NCBI RefSeq assembly: GCF_001625215.2
Contig: NC_030383.2
Span: 55,604,949 to 55,668,948 of the forward strand
Direction: 5' to 3'
From: Daucus carota subsp. sativus
Lineage: Eukaryota > Streptophyta > Magnoliopsida > Apiales > Apiaceae
DNA length: 64,000 nucleotides
Under the pieces are notes generated by a model that searched no databases, had not been told where the DNA came from, and saw nothing but the letters and a program-made list of their open reading frames with translations. Of the stretch, positions 22,438 through 34,883 are shown one piece after another. Within the stretch, counting starts at the first letter, position 1; the number at the start of each line of letters is the position of its first letter. The position numbers and the translations under genes are program-made.

Positions 22438-25400
22438 ATGAAACTACACACTCCCCGAGGACTCAGTTCTCTCCCACACTTGAATTTACAATTTTACCCT
22501 TCTCCTCATTATTCATGCACACAGCCTGAATGTAAATTCCGGCTACACTCGGACGGTGATTTTAAATTCATTTTGCCGACAAAACACCGCCGGATCATAA
22601 ACTCCGATGATGTCAGCTCACTTGCGGCGAAGAAAACGAGGAAACACCGGCGGAATTTCATCTCCGCCGGTCAGATTAGTGATTCCGATGATGTTTCTGG
22701 TCATAACCGCCGGAGAGATTCAATTGCGAGACGGAGAGACGTGATTGTAGCGCCGTTGATTGCGATTGGAGCTAGTGTTTTGAAATCGGCCGTCGCGAGA
22801 GCTGACGAGAAGTCGCCGGAGAGTATTGCGACGGTGAAGAGTGCGGCGGAGACTCCGGCGGTGGTTTCTGTGGAGAAGAAGAAGGAGGAGGTGATAAATT
22901 CGAGGATTTACGATGCATCAGCGATTGGAGAGCCGATGGCGTTGGGCAAAGATAAGACGAAGGTTTGGGATAAGTTAATGAATGCGAGAATTGTGTATTT
23001 AGGTGAAGCGGAGCAAGTTCCGATACGTGATGATAAGGATTTGGAGCTGGAGATTGTGAAGACTTTGAGGAAGAAGTGTTTGGAGGCGGAGAGGTCGATT
23101 TCATTGGCTCTTGAGGCGTTTCCGTGTAATTTGCAGGAGCAATTGGATAAGTTTGTTGTCGGAAGGTGAAATTTCTTGACCGGAGATGATCATTATTTTT
23201 ACTACATAGTTTATAGCTGTTTAATCATTTCGTTAGATTAATCTATGATGAGACAATAACCTTGATGCTTAGTACTGTATGTATGCCGCAGAATTAAAAG
23301 TTTACTATATAAATCATAAAAGATGTTGAAATTGGGCATCTACCTAGTTGAGCATTCAAATATAGCGGTTCTATGTTTATATATTAGAACTAAACCTTAG
23401 CATTGTAACACAAATTTACAATCAATGAATTTTAAGGGGAATTATTAGGCTGGAACAGACAGACGTGAGTGACTTCTGCACAATAGGCTGTAGATCTTAT
23501 CCTTTTATAAATATATAGTCACGACTCGTGATTAGCATATGTATTTGTTAAGTATTTTTCAGTGTCATGAGAGAATATGATTAAACCCTAAGGCCGACTA
23601 CGATTAGCACCATGTCAAATAATCCAAATCCAAATTTTATCTATTGTCCCAAAGCACACATTGTGATTTCATTAGAAGGGGTTCATCTGATTCTGAAATT
23701 TGACTGCTTGTTCAAGGTAACTGCTCTTTTGGAATTGTGATTTTCAGTGTCATGAGAGAATTTGATTAAACCCTAAGGTTGACTACACTTAGCAGCATGT
23801 CAAATAATCCAAATGCAAAAATTTTATCTATTGCCTCAAAGCACACATTTTGATTTATTCTGATTCTGAAATTACACTGCTTTTTCAAGGTAAGTCTTCT
23901 TCTGGAGTTCTGAATGAAGAGATAAATATTACATAATCACTGGAGAAACCATAATGTCTGACTTGTATTGCATAGCAGGATTACAGGAGAAACCTTAAAG
24001 TCTTTTGTACCGCATTGGCCACCTCAACGCTGGCAGGAATATGAGCCTCTTCTAAATTACGCCCGTGACAATCAAGTGGGCCTTGTTGCTTGTGGCACAC
24101 CAATTGAGGTAATTGTACAAATTTATACAGTCAATGCTAAATTATTATTAAAGTTTTTTTTGGCACTGTACATTGCTTAAAGGAAAATGGGCGTTGTTTT
24201 AGTAACACACTCAAGGTGAATGTTTGTAGTGCTAGATTAGTTAGAACTGATCATTAATCAGGGGATAACTTATATATACATATTGCAGAACATAAGTGGT
24301 CTCCAAGGTCTCCAAAAAAATGTGGTCTCCATAGAACTTAACTCTCTCTCTCTCTCTCCGCATGCGCGCGCGGGGTTGTAATTATTGACTTTTTTTTTTT
24401 AATCTTTTCTTAAATCTGCTTACACCCTTTTCTGTCTCTTCATCTATTTCTTGGCCTTTATGAAACTGCCCTGCATCAAGTTCACTCATATCCTTTGAGG
24501 ATGGTGTAGCCAGTATCACCTCTATTGTAATATACCCACTGTTCTAAAAAGCGCATTAAGCGGCCGTCTAAGCGGGCGCTTAAGCGGAATCGGAGTGTAA
24601 ACGCTTTGATTTTCCATTAAGCGGGTGATTAAGCGTTTTCGAACATTAAGCGGCCTATTAAGCGGATTAAGCGGTCATTAAACGGATTAAGCGGTCAGAA
24701 TAATGTTGACTTGCTAATTTTATATATTTTTTACATAAATATTTATTATAAATTTTATTAAAATTATAATAAATATTAAATATATCCTTTTTAATCAAAA
24801 ACATTTTATGTTTAAATCCTTATTACTTAATTATATTATATTTTTAATTTTACATATAATATTATTATATATATAATTTTAAATATATATTATTAATCCG
24901 CTTAATCACCCGCTTAAAATTCCGCTTAAGCGTCCGCTTATCCGCTTAAGCGCTAGAAGGTCCCCTCACCGCTTAGGACCGATTTGCGCTTTTTACAACA
25001 TTGAATATACCAAATGCTTTACTCCTTGAGATAAATAAAAACTTTTCTTAGATGATTTAATCTAATAAGTTTATTTTATCACTTTCATTTTATACTCTCC
25101 ATAAGCTTTTTATGTACATGGTTAGATTTTCTTTAAACCATATAATTCTGCCATTAAATTTATTTATAATATCACTTGTTCACCTTTTATTAGGTTCTGA
25201 GGACTGTTCAAGCTGAAGGTATTCGTGGGCTGTCAAAGGCTGACCGCAAAAAATATGCCCCTCCAGCAGGTTCAGGATTTAGCTCTGGCTTTGCCTCCAT
25301 CTCACGTCGTTCGTCTATGGATATAAATTCTTTTAATACAACTGGTACTTTTGGGCCAAGCTCATATCTATCTGCACAAGCCAAAGTTATCGAGGATTAT

Positions 25401-28400
25401 ACCATGTCTCAAAATATATTGCAAGCAGTTGCTGCTGGGGGAACTGCTGGTATGCTAGTAGTGGTGACAGGCGCAAATCATGTTATCTATGGATCAAGAG
25501 GATCTGGGCTGCCTGCAAGAATTTCAAAGAAGATGCAGAAGAATAAGCAAGTTGTTATACTACTTGATCCTGAGAGACAGTATATTCGGAGGGAGGGAGA
25601 AGTTCCTGTAGCTGATTTTTTGTGGTATTCTGCTGCCAGACCCTGCAGTAGAAATTGTTTTGACCGTGCTGAAATCGCTCGAGTGATGAATGCAGCTGGC
25701 ATGAGGCGAGATGCCTTACCCCAGGTTTGTTGTCTTAGAGGTTGCTTAATTACATAGAGACATTTTTTTACTTCTGTTGATGAAAGTATGCTCATATACA
25801 CAAATCCTCGTTAATGCAATAACTTTATGGTCAAAACTTATAGTATGTGATCTTGAACTATAACTAGGTTTATTAGGTTTCCTTTACATTCTTCAAGTTT
25901 TACAATGATGTTAATTTCTTTTGAGTCTATTCTATTAATGAATCTGTACCAGGACTAGACGTAGCTTTCAAATGGCAATGAACCATCAAATGAAACACAA
26001 CTATATCAAATTCTGATATTGAAAAATACAAAAAGAGACCTACTTTACAAAGTTGTGCTAGGTCCAGTATATGATTATTGTAACGAACATTTTGACACGT
26101 TTATGCAGGCATACAGAACTTTTTGACACATTTATGCAAACTTGTGCTAGGTTCAATATATGATTATTGTAACGAACATTTTGACACGTTTATGCAGGCA
26201 TACAGAACTTTTTGACACATTTATGCTGGCATAAATGAAGAGTAAATTTACCAGTCTCTGAACTTTTATGTAATGTACTTCTATTTCTAGGCTGGCTTGT
26301 TCTATTAATTAGGTGTACAGCTGCTGGAGGGTTGAGAGCTTTAAATAAGCACGTACACTGACACACACACACACACACACGATTAGTATGCAGGAAACTT
26401 AGTTAATATATATACAATCCATGTTACAAAAATTGTAATCCAAGATATGTGGTGATTTGGTTCTCATATAATAAGAAAAATTTCGAAGTTAAAAGGTTTT
26501 ATGAAAACATCCTATGGCACACTTTTACAGTATAATATCGAGAATAATCAAGACTCTGGATTCTGGGAACATTTAACTTAGCTTCATTATATTAGGAAAT
26601 TTTCTGGTGCTATTTTTCATTTAATTAGAAATTTCTACGGGACCAAAAAAGTGATTTGATCCTGGGAATTTGGTTTACTATATGCAATGATTGTCTATAT
26701 TGTTATTACAGCAATTTCGAGGTATTAAATCAAGTAGGTTACATAAGATAATTTGACTGTTTAATTAGGTTTCCAAATAGCTTGTGTCTTTGTTTTTAAA
26801 TTGACAAATCCTGTTTAATTAGGTTTCCAAGTAGCAAATTCTGTCTGTATTTTGATTTGATAATTCTTGATTATTAATAGATGTAATATGACATGCTTTC
26901 AGGATCTTCAGAGAGGACTTGATCTTGGGCTTGTATCTCCAGAAGTGCTGCAGAATTTTTTTGATCTGGAGCAATATCCTATGATTTCTGAACTTACTCA
27001 TCGATTTCAGGTATGGTTGGTTTGTTGATGTTATGATTCGTTATCTAGGTAAGAATAGAACCTCCTCGGGGAATATAAGGTTTTCATCCCAGGCTAAACT
27101 GTCAAATTTCTTCTGATAACCATCCTTTTGCTTTTTATTTGATTTGATATTGAATTTAATATATAATACTAAATAATTTTGTATGTACTCAAGGCTGATC
27201 ATTGCTTTCTTGTATCAGGGCTTCAGAGAAAGATTGTTGGCAGATCCCAAGTTCTTGACTAGACTTGCCATAGAAGAATCTATATCAATAACAACCACAC
27301 TCTTAGCACAGTATGGAAAGCGTAAAGAAAATTTCTTTGAAGAAATTGATTATGTTATTACTGACACTACCAGGGGAATTGTGGTTGATTTCTTCACCGT
27401 ATGGCTTCCTGCCCCTACATTATCGTTCCTTTCATATGCGGATGAAACTAATGTACCTGATAGCATGGAAGCACTGAAGGGCCTTCTTGGATCCATTCCT
27501 GATAATGCATTTCAAAAAAGTCTTGCTGGGCAGGATTGGAATTTGAGTCATAGAGTTGCTTCTGTCATCATTGGTGGCTTGAAGCTTGGCGGTGTTGGTG
27601 TTATATCTAGCATCGGAGCTGTGGCTGCCTCTAATATCTTGTATACAGTGCGCAAGTTTCTCAATCCGGCTCTTGCCAACATTCAAATGAACAAAAGATC
27701 ACCTATCTTTAAATCAGCAGCAGTGTATGCAGCCTTCCTCGGAACATCAGCTAATCTCCGGTATCAGGTAGGGAGCTACTAGCTAGAACATTGTGCTCAA
27801 CATGAGTTCCCATTATTACAGTGTTGCCTTGATTAAAACACCAATTCATTTAACGAAATAAAAAAGGAGAATGCTTTTGTTTTCCCCTTACATATAAAAT
27901 TAAACATAGTGCCAATTATATTAGCACAGCTTCAATTTTTTGTTGGTGCTTCTGGGGGCAGGGTGTTATCTGATGGTCTTTCAACTATAAAAAAAAAAAA
28001 AGGGAACGATTAGGTTCATGGTTCATCAAATTTTTGTTATATCTCTTATACAAAGGTGAGAAAGAGAGCACTAGTTTCAATTTAAACTTCTTTTCACCTT
28101 GACAACTTCTGCCACTTTGTAGTCTCAACAAAAAGAATATTTTCCACTGCAAAAATCCTGTTCCAGTAATCTTCTTACTACTAATGCTGGTAATCTTAGA
28201 AAGTACTATTAGCTACTTTTAGTTATGATATATAATAATTATTATAATTCATAGTACTACTTAACTACTGCTATATTTACTTTTTCTGTTTTTGTTTACA
28301 ATAAGCAGAAGGTATATGTTGCTATATATTAGAATACATTAATTCATGACTGAAGTTTGTATTAGGCATTTTTCACAGGTAATTGAAATTTTGTACTTGC

Positions 28401-28989
28401 CTTGATAAAATTTTTGTACTTGCCTTGATAAAAATTATTACACTGGTATTGCAGGTTATTGCCGGAATAGTGGAACATAGAATTTCGGATCAATTTTCTG
28501 ATCAAGCATTGCTTGTAAATATGCTATCTTTTGTTACTCGAACTATCAACTCCTACTGGGGAACCCAGGTTAGATACATCGTATTACTAACAGTTCTTTT
28601 TTATCATGATTCATTGTTCTCAATATATATAGGTGATGGCACCTTGTTGATGTGGGTTTATTCTGTATGACTCTTTGAACTGCTGAGATGTCGAGAATAG
28701 AGACCATATTAGTTTGTTTACAGTAGGGGAGTGAGTCTCATATATGTGTATAATTATCTTATCTTCACGTTGTTTAGCTCATATAAATTTACTACTAATG
28801 AGATTAAGCAATCAAAATGTCTTCCATTTTTTGCAGCAATGGATTGATCTTGCCAGGGCTACTGGATTGCAAGCCAAAAAGAGTCAGCCAGCCTCTGATG
28901 AAGCTGTAAATACTGCTAACATCGCTGCACTGGGTTGCAACACTCCCGAAGATTCAAATATCGAAGATATCAACAGCACTGAGATGTGA
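22438..28989 (+). CDS. RER5: RETICULATA-related chloroplast protein with ChaN-like and DUF3411 regions (RER5/RER6-like)
   Basis: Seven exons: 22438-23165, 23979-24108, 25194-25724, 26903-27010, 27219-27767, 28455-28568 and 28837-28989. All are GT-AG and in frame, giving 770 aa. The N-terminus (about residues 1-100) is Ser/Arg/His-rich and acidic-poor, like a chloroplast transit peptide. A ChaN/haem-binding-uptake-like region covers about 175-400 ([37 protein letters not shown]). The RETICULATA region (DUF3411) covers about 470-720 ([20 protein letters not shown] leads in; [34 protein letters not shown], hydrophobic [13 protein letters not shown]). In Arabidopsis this family affects leaf vein and mesophyll development and plastid envelope function. 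The biochemical activity is not established. The symbol is by family resemblance; RER6 is equally possible. Confidence 0.92.
23556..23895 (+). repeat. Tandem duplication inside RER intron 1
   Basis: A stretch starting CAGTGTCATGAGAGAAT and running through GATTAAACCCTAAGG, TGTCAAATAATCCAAAT and TTCAAGGTAA occurs at about 23556-23720 and again at about 23741-23895. The copies differ by scattered substitutions and a small gap, so the duplication is not very recent. Confidence 0.8.
24537..25003. mobile_element. Non-autonomous hAT-type element in RER intron 2
   Basis: Flanked by an exact 8-bp duplication AATATACC (24529-24536 and 25004-25011), the size used by hAT transposons. Terminal repeats are CACTGTTCTAAAAAGCGC and, on the other strand, CAATGTTGTAAAAAGCGC. 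Both ends carry clustered copies of the subterminal motif CCGCTTAAGCGG or its half TTAAGCGG. The interior is AT-rich with no ORF. Its relative lies at 54139-54732. Confidence 0.88.
26053..26230 (+). repeat. 89-bp tandem duplication in RER intron 3
   Basis: Copies at 26053-26141 and 26142-26230 (starting TTGTGCTAGGT and containing TGATTATTGTAACGAACATT) are nearly identical, with only a few substitutions. A further fragment of the unit (TGACACATTTATGC) ends each copy. Confidence 0.85.
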
Positions 28990-31499
28990 GAACTCAACCC
29001 TATTTTCCAAATCTGTTATATGCAGGAGGGCTCCATATGATGAAATATTTATTTATATGTAAGCCTTACTCTCTTTCAACTAAATCATACTGTAATTCTT
29101 CAAAGTTTTAGTTAGATACGAAATAGGATTAGACTAAGCTGCTGAGGATAGAGAGTTATGTTTTTTTTCAGAGTTGCTCTGTTACCGGCAATGATTACAT
29201 AGAACTCACACGCGGGAGATTTAAACAGCTTTTTCTATATGTTGAAGTTAACCACTTGTTTCTGTCTTTTACTATTGTACATTACTGTTATCTTCGCTTA
29301 AATGTTTTATAGACGAGCAACCTGTGTATGCAAAACCTTGACCTGAGCTGTTTTCCTAGTTTGTTCCATGACATTGCAATGTGTAAGGCTGTTAGCTTTA
29401 AGTAAAAAGGTATATACTGCATAAAAGCGGCTGGGTGTCGAGTTTATTTTGAATGTCACCTGCTGCCGTCGGGTGGACATAATTCGGTTATCAGCTAAAG
29501 GAGTATTTTTGGTGAGTGTGACAATTGATTAAATGTTGGAAGATGAGTTTTTCTACCACAGGTTTGCATCTAATCTATCTTTTAGTATGCGGTGGTTAAA
29601 AGAGAGTTTGGTCTTTCACGAAAGAGAGTTGGTTTTTGACAAAGTGATTTTTTTTTTTGTGACATACGTTTATTCATAGCATGCGTAGCACATGAACGTG
29701 AAAATAAAAAGGATTTTCTATGTGTGCCCAAGGGCACACAATAGTCCCTAACTCCAATAAAAATAGCTCCTTTTGATTGGTGGATGAATAATAAATGAAA
29801 ATGGCCTCCCTGCATTCACATCAAATCCACCAATCAGAATAAGCCATTTTTATAGAATTTAGTGATGATTGTCACACAACTTATATGTCACTTCTTGCTT
29901 TTGAACCGAGTGTATGCCCCATTTTACTTGAGGGTGTTTTTTTTGTTTGGGTGCAAACCACATTGTACTTAATTTATTATTAGCTAATAAACAAACTATC
30001 GTAATACTTCTCCTGTCTGTGTCATACTCGTCTTTTCTTAACCACTGATCCAGTGCCTTTGTTTAATCCTCGCACGAAATTGAACTAATTTCACCTAAAA
30101 TTCGGTATTATGCGTTGGTCCCTTCAAAACGAGACTGAGAGACTACCTGGAGATTTATGACTTTTAACACTTCTATGCTGTTGAATTATTTGTTTGGAAA
30201 ATTATATATTATAAATTATTTATAAATTATTAAAATATAATAATAAAAATAAATTTGATCAATTATTTGTTTTGATGTTAAATTTGATTTTTATTGAGGG
30301 TAATTATATAATAAAATAATTCAAAAAATACATCCAACCAAATTGTGTTTTAAAGTCTTTTTTCAGTTTACGTTTAATTTTTGGGAGCTTCTGACTAATT
30401 ATAACTATAAAACATAGGGAATTGATAAATAAGCTCCACATTTTACTATTTAAACTCCGATTCCAGGATTTATACTCTATTTACTTTTACTTTCTCCCCA
30501 TATTTCATCCATATTAGTGGTGATAATGTGATTTGGATAAATAAAAAAATTGAAATGGAGCGTAAATAGTAAAGTTGAGAGCTTATTTATCAATTCTCAA
30601 AATGAGAAAAATATATATGTCCAGCTTAAAATCGAAAATGAACGGCTTAGAACCATGCAAACCACCTGTGAATTTACGCCAATGCAAACAACCTCTAAGA
30701 ATGACCAGAACATTAGCCACTTTAATTAATTTCCAACAACCAGAACTTGAAAAACAATTACATAGTGTCACCAATTTCAATTAATTCTGGAGAGAGTTTG
30801 CTTACAATTTGTTCTACCTATATTTTAATTTTTAAGAAGAAAAGTTGTACAATATAAACTTCAAAGAAAGTTAATTTACAGTTGAGTCTACTGCACTTTT
30901 TTTAAAAATAGGTATACTAGCTGTTACATGAACCGTGTGGAACATCGTGCATGAATGATTGAACAAAGTTTTGGTTGCATTTTCTTCTTTCAGAGTTTTT
31001 TACTTGAGTTTAATGGTCTTGAATCTGCAAAGTAAACTTCTGAATCAATATTTTAGTTTTTATGTTAGGTAATTATATTTTAAATCATACTCCTATTATA
31101 GAGATTAAATAGCCATGTGAAGATGCGAAAATTCAGAAGGTTCTCTTGATAGAATCTTCTGATTAAGATTCAGACCAGTTCAGTTTCACACTGGACAAAG
31201 AAGTCAATATGTTTTAAGTTACTACAAGTTATAAATCAGAAGTTTTTCTGTAATGAAAAACAAGCTAACACTGCAGTTTATAATCAAGCTCTTATACTCA
31301 TCTTTTCATTTCTCACTTCATTGAAAATCTATCTTACTGCAGTTTTTCTTATGCTCCATGCAGACTCATCTTATTATAGTTATCTGGTTGCATTATACAC
31401 TCTCCGTTTTTTAAAAGATAAACCAAGAAAATTAGAGAAGATTTAAGAATATTTCAAAGACCAAAATTTTCTTTTGAAAGATTTTGATCGAAATCTACA
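28990..31499. other. Intergenic between RER and the first plus-strand repeat gene
   Basis: The left few hundred bases are probably the RER 3' UTR. A short palindrome TGTGCCCAAGGGCACACA lies near 29723-29740. A MITE occupies 30417-30599 and a short frame with leucine-zipper character follows it. About 30880-31320 is homologous to the upstream region of the gene at 34.9 kb, so it is probably promoter DNA of the gene at 31500. Confidence 0.45.
30417..30599. mobile_element. MITE with about 45-bp inverted repeats
   Basis: GAATTGATAAATAAGCTC at the left end is matched by GAGCTTATTTATCAATTC at the right. Pairing continues inward (TTTACTATTTAAACTCC against the complement of GGAGCGTAAATAGTAAA). About 180 bp. 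The superfamily is not clear because no clean target duplication is visible. Confidence 0.7.
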
Positions 31500-32768
31500 A
31501 TGTCCGGATCGTCTCATGAATTTCAGTCAACTGTATCTGCAGAAAGGTCGAGTATTGAATTTGACAGCCAGGAAGATGAAAACCAGCAGAGGATCGATTG
31601 TATTCGACCGAGGGATAGGTCATTTTCTGAACCTGTGCAAACAAGTCAAGATGAAAATCAGCAAGGGATCGATAATATTCGAGAGAGACTACGTTCTTAT
31701 TCTGAAGATGTCCAACCAAGTGAATATGTAAATCAGCTGGAGGAATATAATCAACCAAGACTAGGCCCAATTTCTGAATTTGAGCAAGCAAATGAAAGTT
31801 CTACTTCTCAAGTTGTGCAAGTGGATGAATATGAATATCAACAAACAATAGAGGATATTCAGCCAAGAATGAGATCGATGTCTAGACTTGATCGAGCAAT
31901 TGAATATGAAAACCACAAAGTTGACTTCATTCAATCAAGACCAAGTCCAATTCCTGAACTCGAGCAAGCAAATGCTGATGAATATGAGCAAGGGATCGAG
32001 CATGTTCAACCGAGACAAAGATCAATTTCTACACATATGCAGCCAGATGAATATGAAAATCAGCAAGGGATGGATAACATTCATTCGAGACTAAGTTCAA
32101 TTTCTGAACTCGAGCAAATAAACGAATATGAAAATCAGCAAGGGATTGATAACATTCAGTCGAGACTAAGTTCAATTTCTGAACTCGAGGAATATGAAAA
32201 TCAGCAAGGGACGGATAACATTCAGTCGAGACTAAGTTCAATTTCTGAACTCGAGCAAGTAAATGAATATGAAAATCAGCAAGGAATTGATAACATTCAG
32301 TCGAGACTAAGTTCAATTTCTGAATATGATGATCAAGAAGTGATCGAGTATGCTCCAAAACTACGTTCAAGTACAATTTCTGAATCTGAACAAGCAAATG
32401 AGTATGAAAAGAAAGAGATCGAGTATGATCATGTGAAGATCAATTCAACAACATATACTGAAATGCGGAAAGCACAGGAAGTACTTGAAAATCTCCAGCA
32501 GGTCGATTTTATTCAAACGAAATTAAGATCAACGGAGGTCACTGACGCACATCAACAAGAAAAGCAAGGCACGGATATTCCGTCAGAGCATGCAGATCAA
32601 GATGAACACCATCAAGGAATCATATATGTTCCCGCAACAGAAAGTTCAACAGAGAAAAGAAGTGAAGAGGAAATTCAGCAAGAGAAACACGACGAAGTGT
32701 TAAACGAATTTCCCGAACATAAATTTATTTTCCGTGACCTCAAATCTGATGAGCAGCTGCATTGGTAA
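31500..32768 (+). CDS. Tandem-repeat protein of the QG[IM]EYI family (422 aa), unrecognised
   Basis: Single-exon frame from an ATG opening MSGSSHEFQST to TAA, ending DLKSDEQLHW. It is built of about a dozen 25-residue units. The best copies (about residues 180-270) read ENQQGIDNIQSRLSSISE followed by LEQVNEY; one copy lacks six residues. Units outside this core are diverged. The C-terminal 120 residues are non-repetitive and conserved with the gene at 34.9 kb (DEVLNEFPEHKF). There is no signal peptide, membrane segment or cysteine-based fold, and the protein is strongly charged and Glu/Gln/Ser-rich. Almost every unit carries R-x-x-S and S-x-S-E, possible kinase sites. The family is not recognised. 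Upstream and downstream flanks are homologous to those of the 34.9-kb gene, so it is part of a segmental duplication. Confidence 0.72.
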   Translation: MSGSSHEFQSTVSAERSSIEFDSQEDENQQRIDCIRPRDRSFSEPVQTSQDENQQGIDNIRERLRSYSEDVQPSEYVNQLEEYNQPRLGPISEFEQANESSTSQVVQVDEYEYQQTIEDIQPRMRSMSRLDRAIEYENHKVDFIQSRPSPIPELEQANADEYEQGIEHVQPRQRSISTHMQPDEYENQQGMDNIHSRLSSISELEQINEYENQQGIDNIQSRLSSISELEEYENQQGTDNIQSRLSSISELEQVNEYENQQGIDNIQSRLSSISEYDDQEVIEYAPKLRSSTISESEQANEYEKKEIEYDHVKINSTTYTEMRKAQEVLENLQQVDFIQTKLRSTEVTDAHQQEKQGTDIPSEHADQDEHHQGIIYVPATESSTEKRSEEEIQQEKHDEVLNEFPEHKFIFRDLKSDEQLHW

Positions 32769-34883
32769 ATTTACGGAAGTGTGGTGATATAACGAATCCT
32801 TCCAGGATTACAAACGCAAATAAATGCTACAAAGGATTGTAGCATATGTGACGCTGCAGTAGAAAGATACGTGATGGAGATTTTTATTTATTTTTCTTGT
32901 TTGCATGAACTTAATTTGGGACTGTATAATTGTTCAGAGACTGTAAATTAACTTTCAAATATATCAAAGTATCATAGTTCTTCTTCTTTCTGTGACTTCT
33001 AGTGTCCTATCGCTTTTTCGGAAACTTTCTTTGAAACCTTCAAAATTGAATTTATCGTAACATCTGAGTCGATTTTCAGCGGGAGTAACTGGCTTCCAGC
33101 TCCATGAGCTGGATCAGTACCTAGAAAGGAAGTCCTCATTTCTAATTCACTATTCCCTTTCTTGACTTCATTCATTAGTTTCCTTAATTTGCCGGGTTAA
33201 TAGCAATCGTTAGAGGGTTCAATCTATTTAGAATTACTAATAGGAATCGGGGATGAAGACGAGAAGAGGAGAACAAATTTGAGCGGGTCTTAGAGCAACT
33301 CCAACACGCTCCTTATTCAAGCTCTTTATCTGTATTTTAAGGAGGATTGTCCAAACCAAGCTCCAGGAACCTCTTTAACTCTTCCTCAAATATTTAAGAC
33401 TAAGAGTCTCTCCTCTCCTTACTTCATTTTTTAATAAATCTATTTGTTCTTTCTAGTTTTATTACCTGCACTTTTCTCTATTCCTGTATCATGTGTACAT
33501 TCATTAATAAAACAGCGGTTTCTTGGCAAAAATAAAACAGCGTTTTAGGAGAATAGATGAAGAAATCATTGGAGATGAAAGGTAATTCATCTGGTCCATT
33601 ATATAGTGCGTTTGACTTTTTACACATATTTTAGGTGTTTTAACCCTATAGAAAATATTAATATTTTTGTAATTTTTTTTGCAGAATAGATATATAACAT
33701 AAATATTTTTATTCCAAAAAACAAAAATTAAAGATATTAATTTTAAACATGTGGACAAACCTCATAAAGATCCTGGTAAAAAGTCAAACGCTCTGTATAA
33801 TGGACCAAAACAAATAATAACAATTAAATGCTCCTAATCCTGTAGGCTGAGGCCTGAGGGCATATGTTAGCCATGCTGTTTTATGATTTGAGTGTTAAGG
33901 TGGTCACAGATTGAAGGAACCTGACTATCTGACTTGAGGTTGGAAGTTCCGCCTGCAATTAATCATGGCCAACGCTCCTGTTAATGTTCTGACATGGAAA
34001 TTACTCCATCATAAATTGGAGCAATTGTTAGATACTCCATAAATGTAAAGTTACTGTTCTCATCATATTCAAGCTTAGTAGCTTACTACAGAAACTTCTG
34101 ATCTCTTACTTGACACCAGTTATTCAATCTTCATACTAAATTCTTGACAGGCAGAATTTTAACAACTTAATCAGGACACGCTACTCTCTCAATACTCAAA
34201 TGGACTTATTCCATTCAAGATCCAATTTAATCAATTGCAATTATTAAACGTTAACTAGAATACAAAAACTTAACAACCAGACGGGGACGACAAATTCACG
34301 AAACAAGAACTCATTGTAACAGTTCTCAATTTATTTCAATACAGATTTCGCAATTAAATCTACGAAATTGTAAAAAAGGGTGTACTTTTCAAACTTCAAA
34401 AAAAAAAAGATTTATTGACATTTAAGTCTACTGTTATTAGTAATGTACTAGCTGTTCGGTGAACCGCGTGGAACAGTAGATGGATGATGGAAAAGTATTT
34501 TGGTTCCGAGTTCAGACTCATTGAAAACTCGGGATCGGCTCTCCGCGACCGAAACTGAACTTTCGAGTGAGATGTACCTGGTTACTTAACATTCAAAATG
34601 AACTTCTGTTTATTTTCTATAACTAGCCATGTGCAGATCATGTAAAAACTAGAGGATTATGTTCTTTCAATGTATCTTCTGATGACAGTTCAATTTCACA
34701 CCAGACCACAAAGTCAATGCTAGAAAGTTACTCTTTTAAATCACAAATTGTTCTGCAAGGAACTTACAAGTTTCCTCTGAAATCTATAATCTTGGTCCTC
34801 TTCTTCCTATCTTAAACTCAGCTTTTCATTTCTAACTTTATTCAACATCTGTCTAAACCAAAACTACTTGATCAAAAGCTGTG
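32769..34883. other. Intergenic between two duplicated repeat genes
   Basis: The first 200 bp are probably 3' UTR. A MITE lies at 33592-33806. A start like GAGCAACTCCAACACGCTCC at 33295 recalls MITE ends seen elsewhere. About 34400-34860 matches the upstream region of the 31.5-kb gene (ACTAGCTGTT, then TGAACCG.GTGGAACA, then TTTTGGTT). Confidence 0.45.
33592..33806. mobile_element. MITE with about 34-bp inverted repeats
   Basis: TGGTCCATTATATAGTGCGT at the left pairs with the complement of the right end, which reads TGGTCCATTATACAGAGCGT on the minus strand. Both continue into TTTGACTTTTTAC. About 215 bp and AT-rich. Confidence 0.75.

Noticed and set aside
22772-23104. 110-codon minus-strand frame in RER exon 1
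   Set aside because: Pro/Ser-rich shadow of GC-rich coding DNA; the opposite strand has conserved protein.
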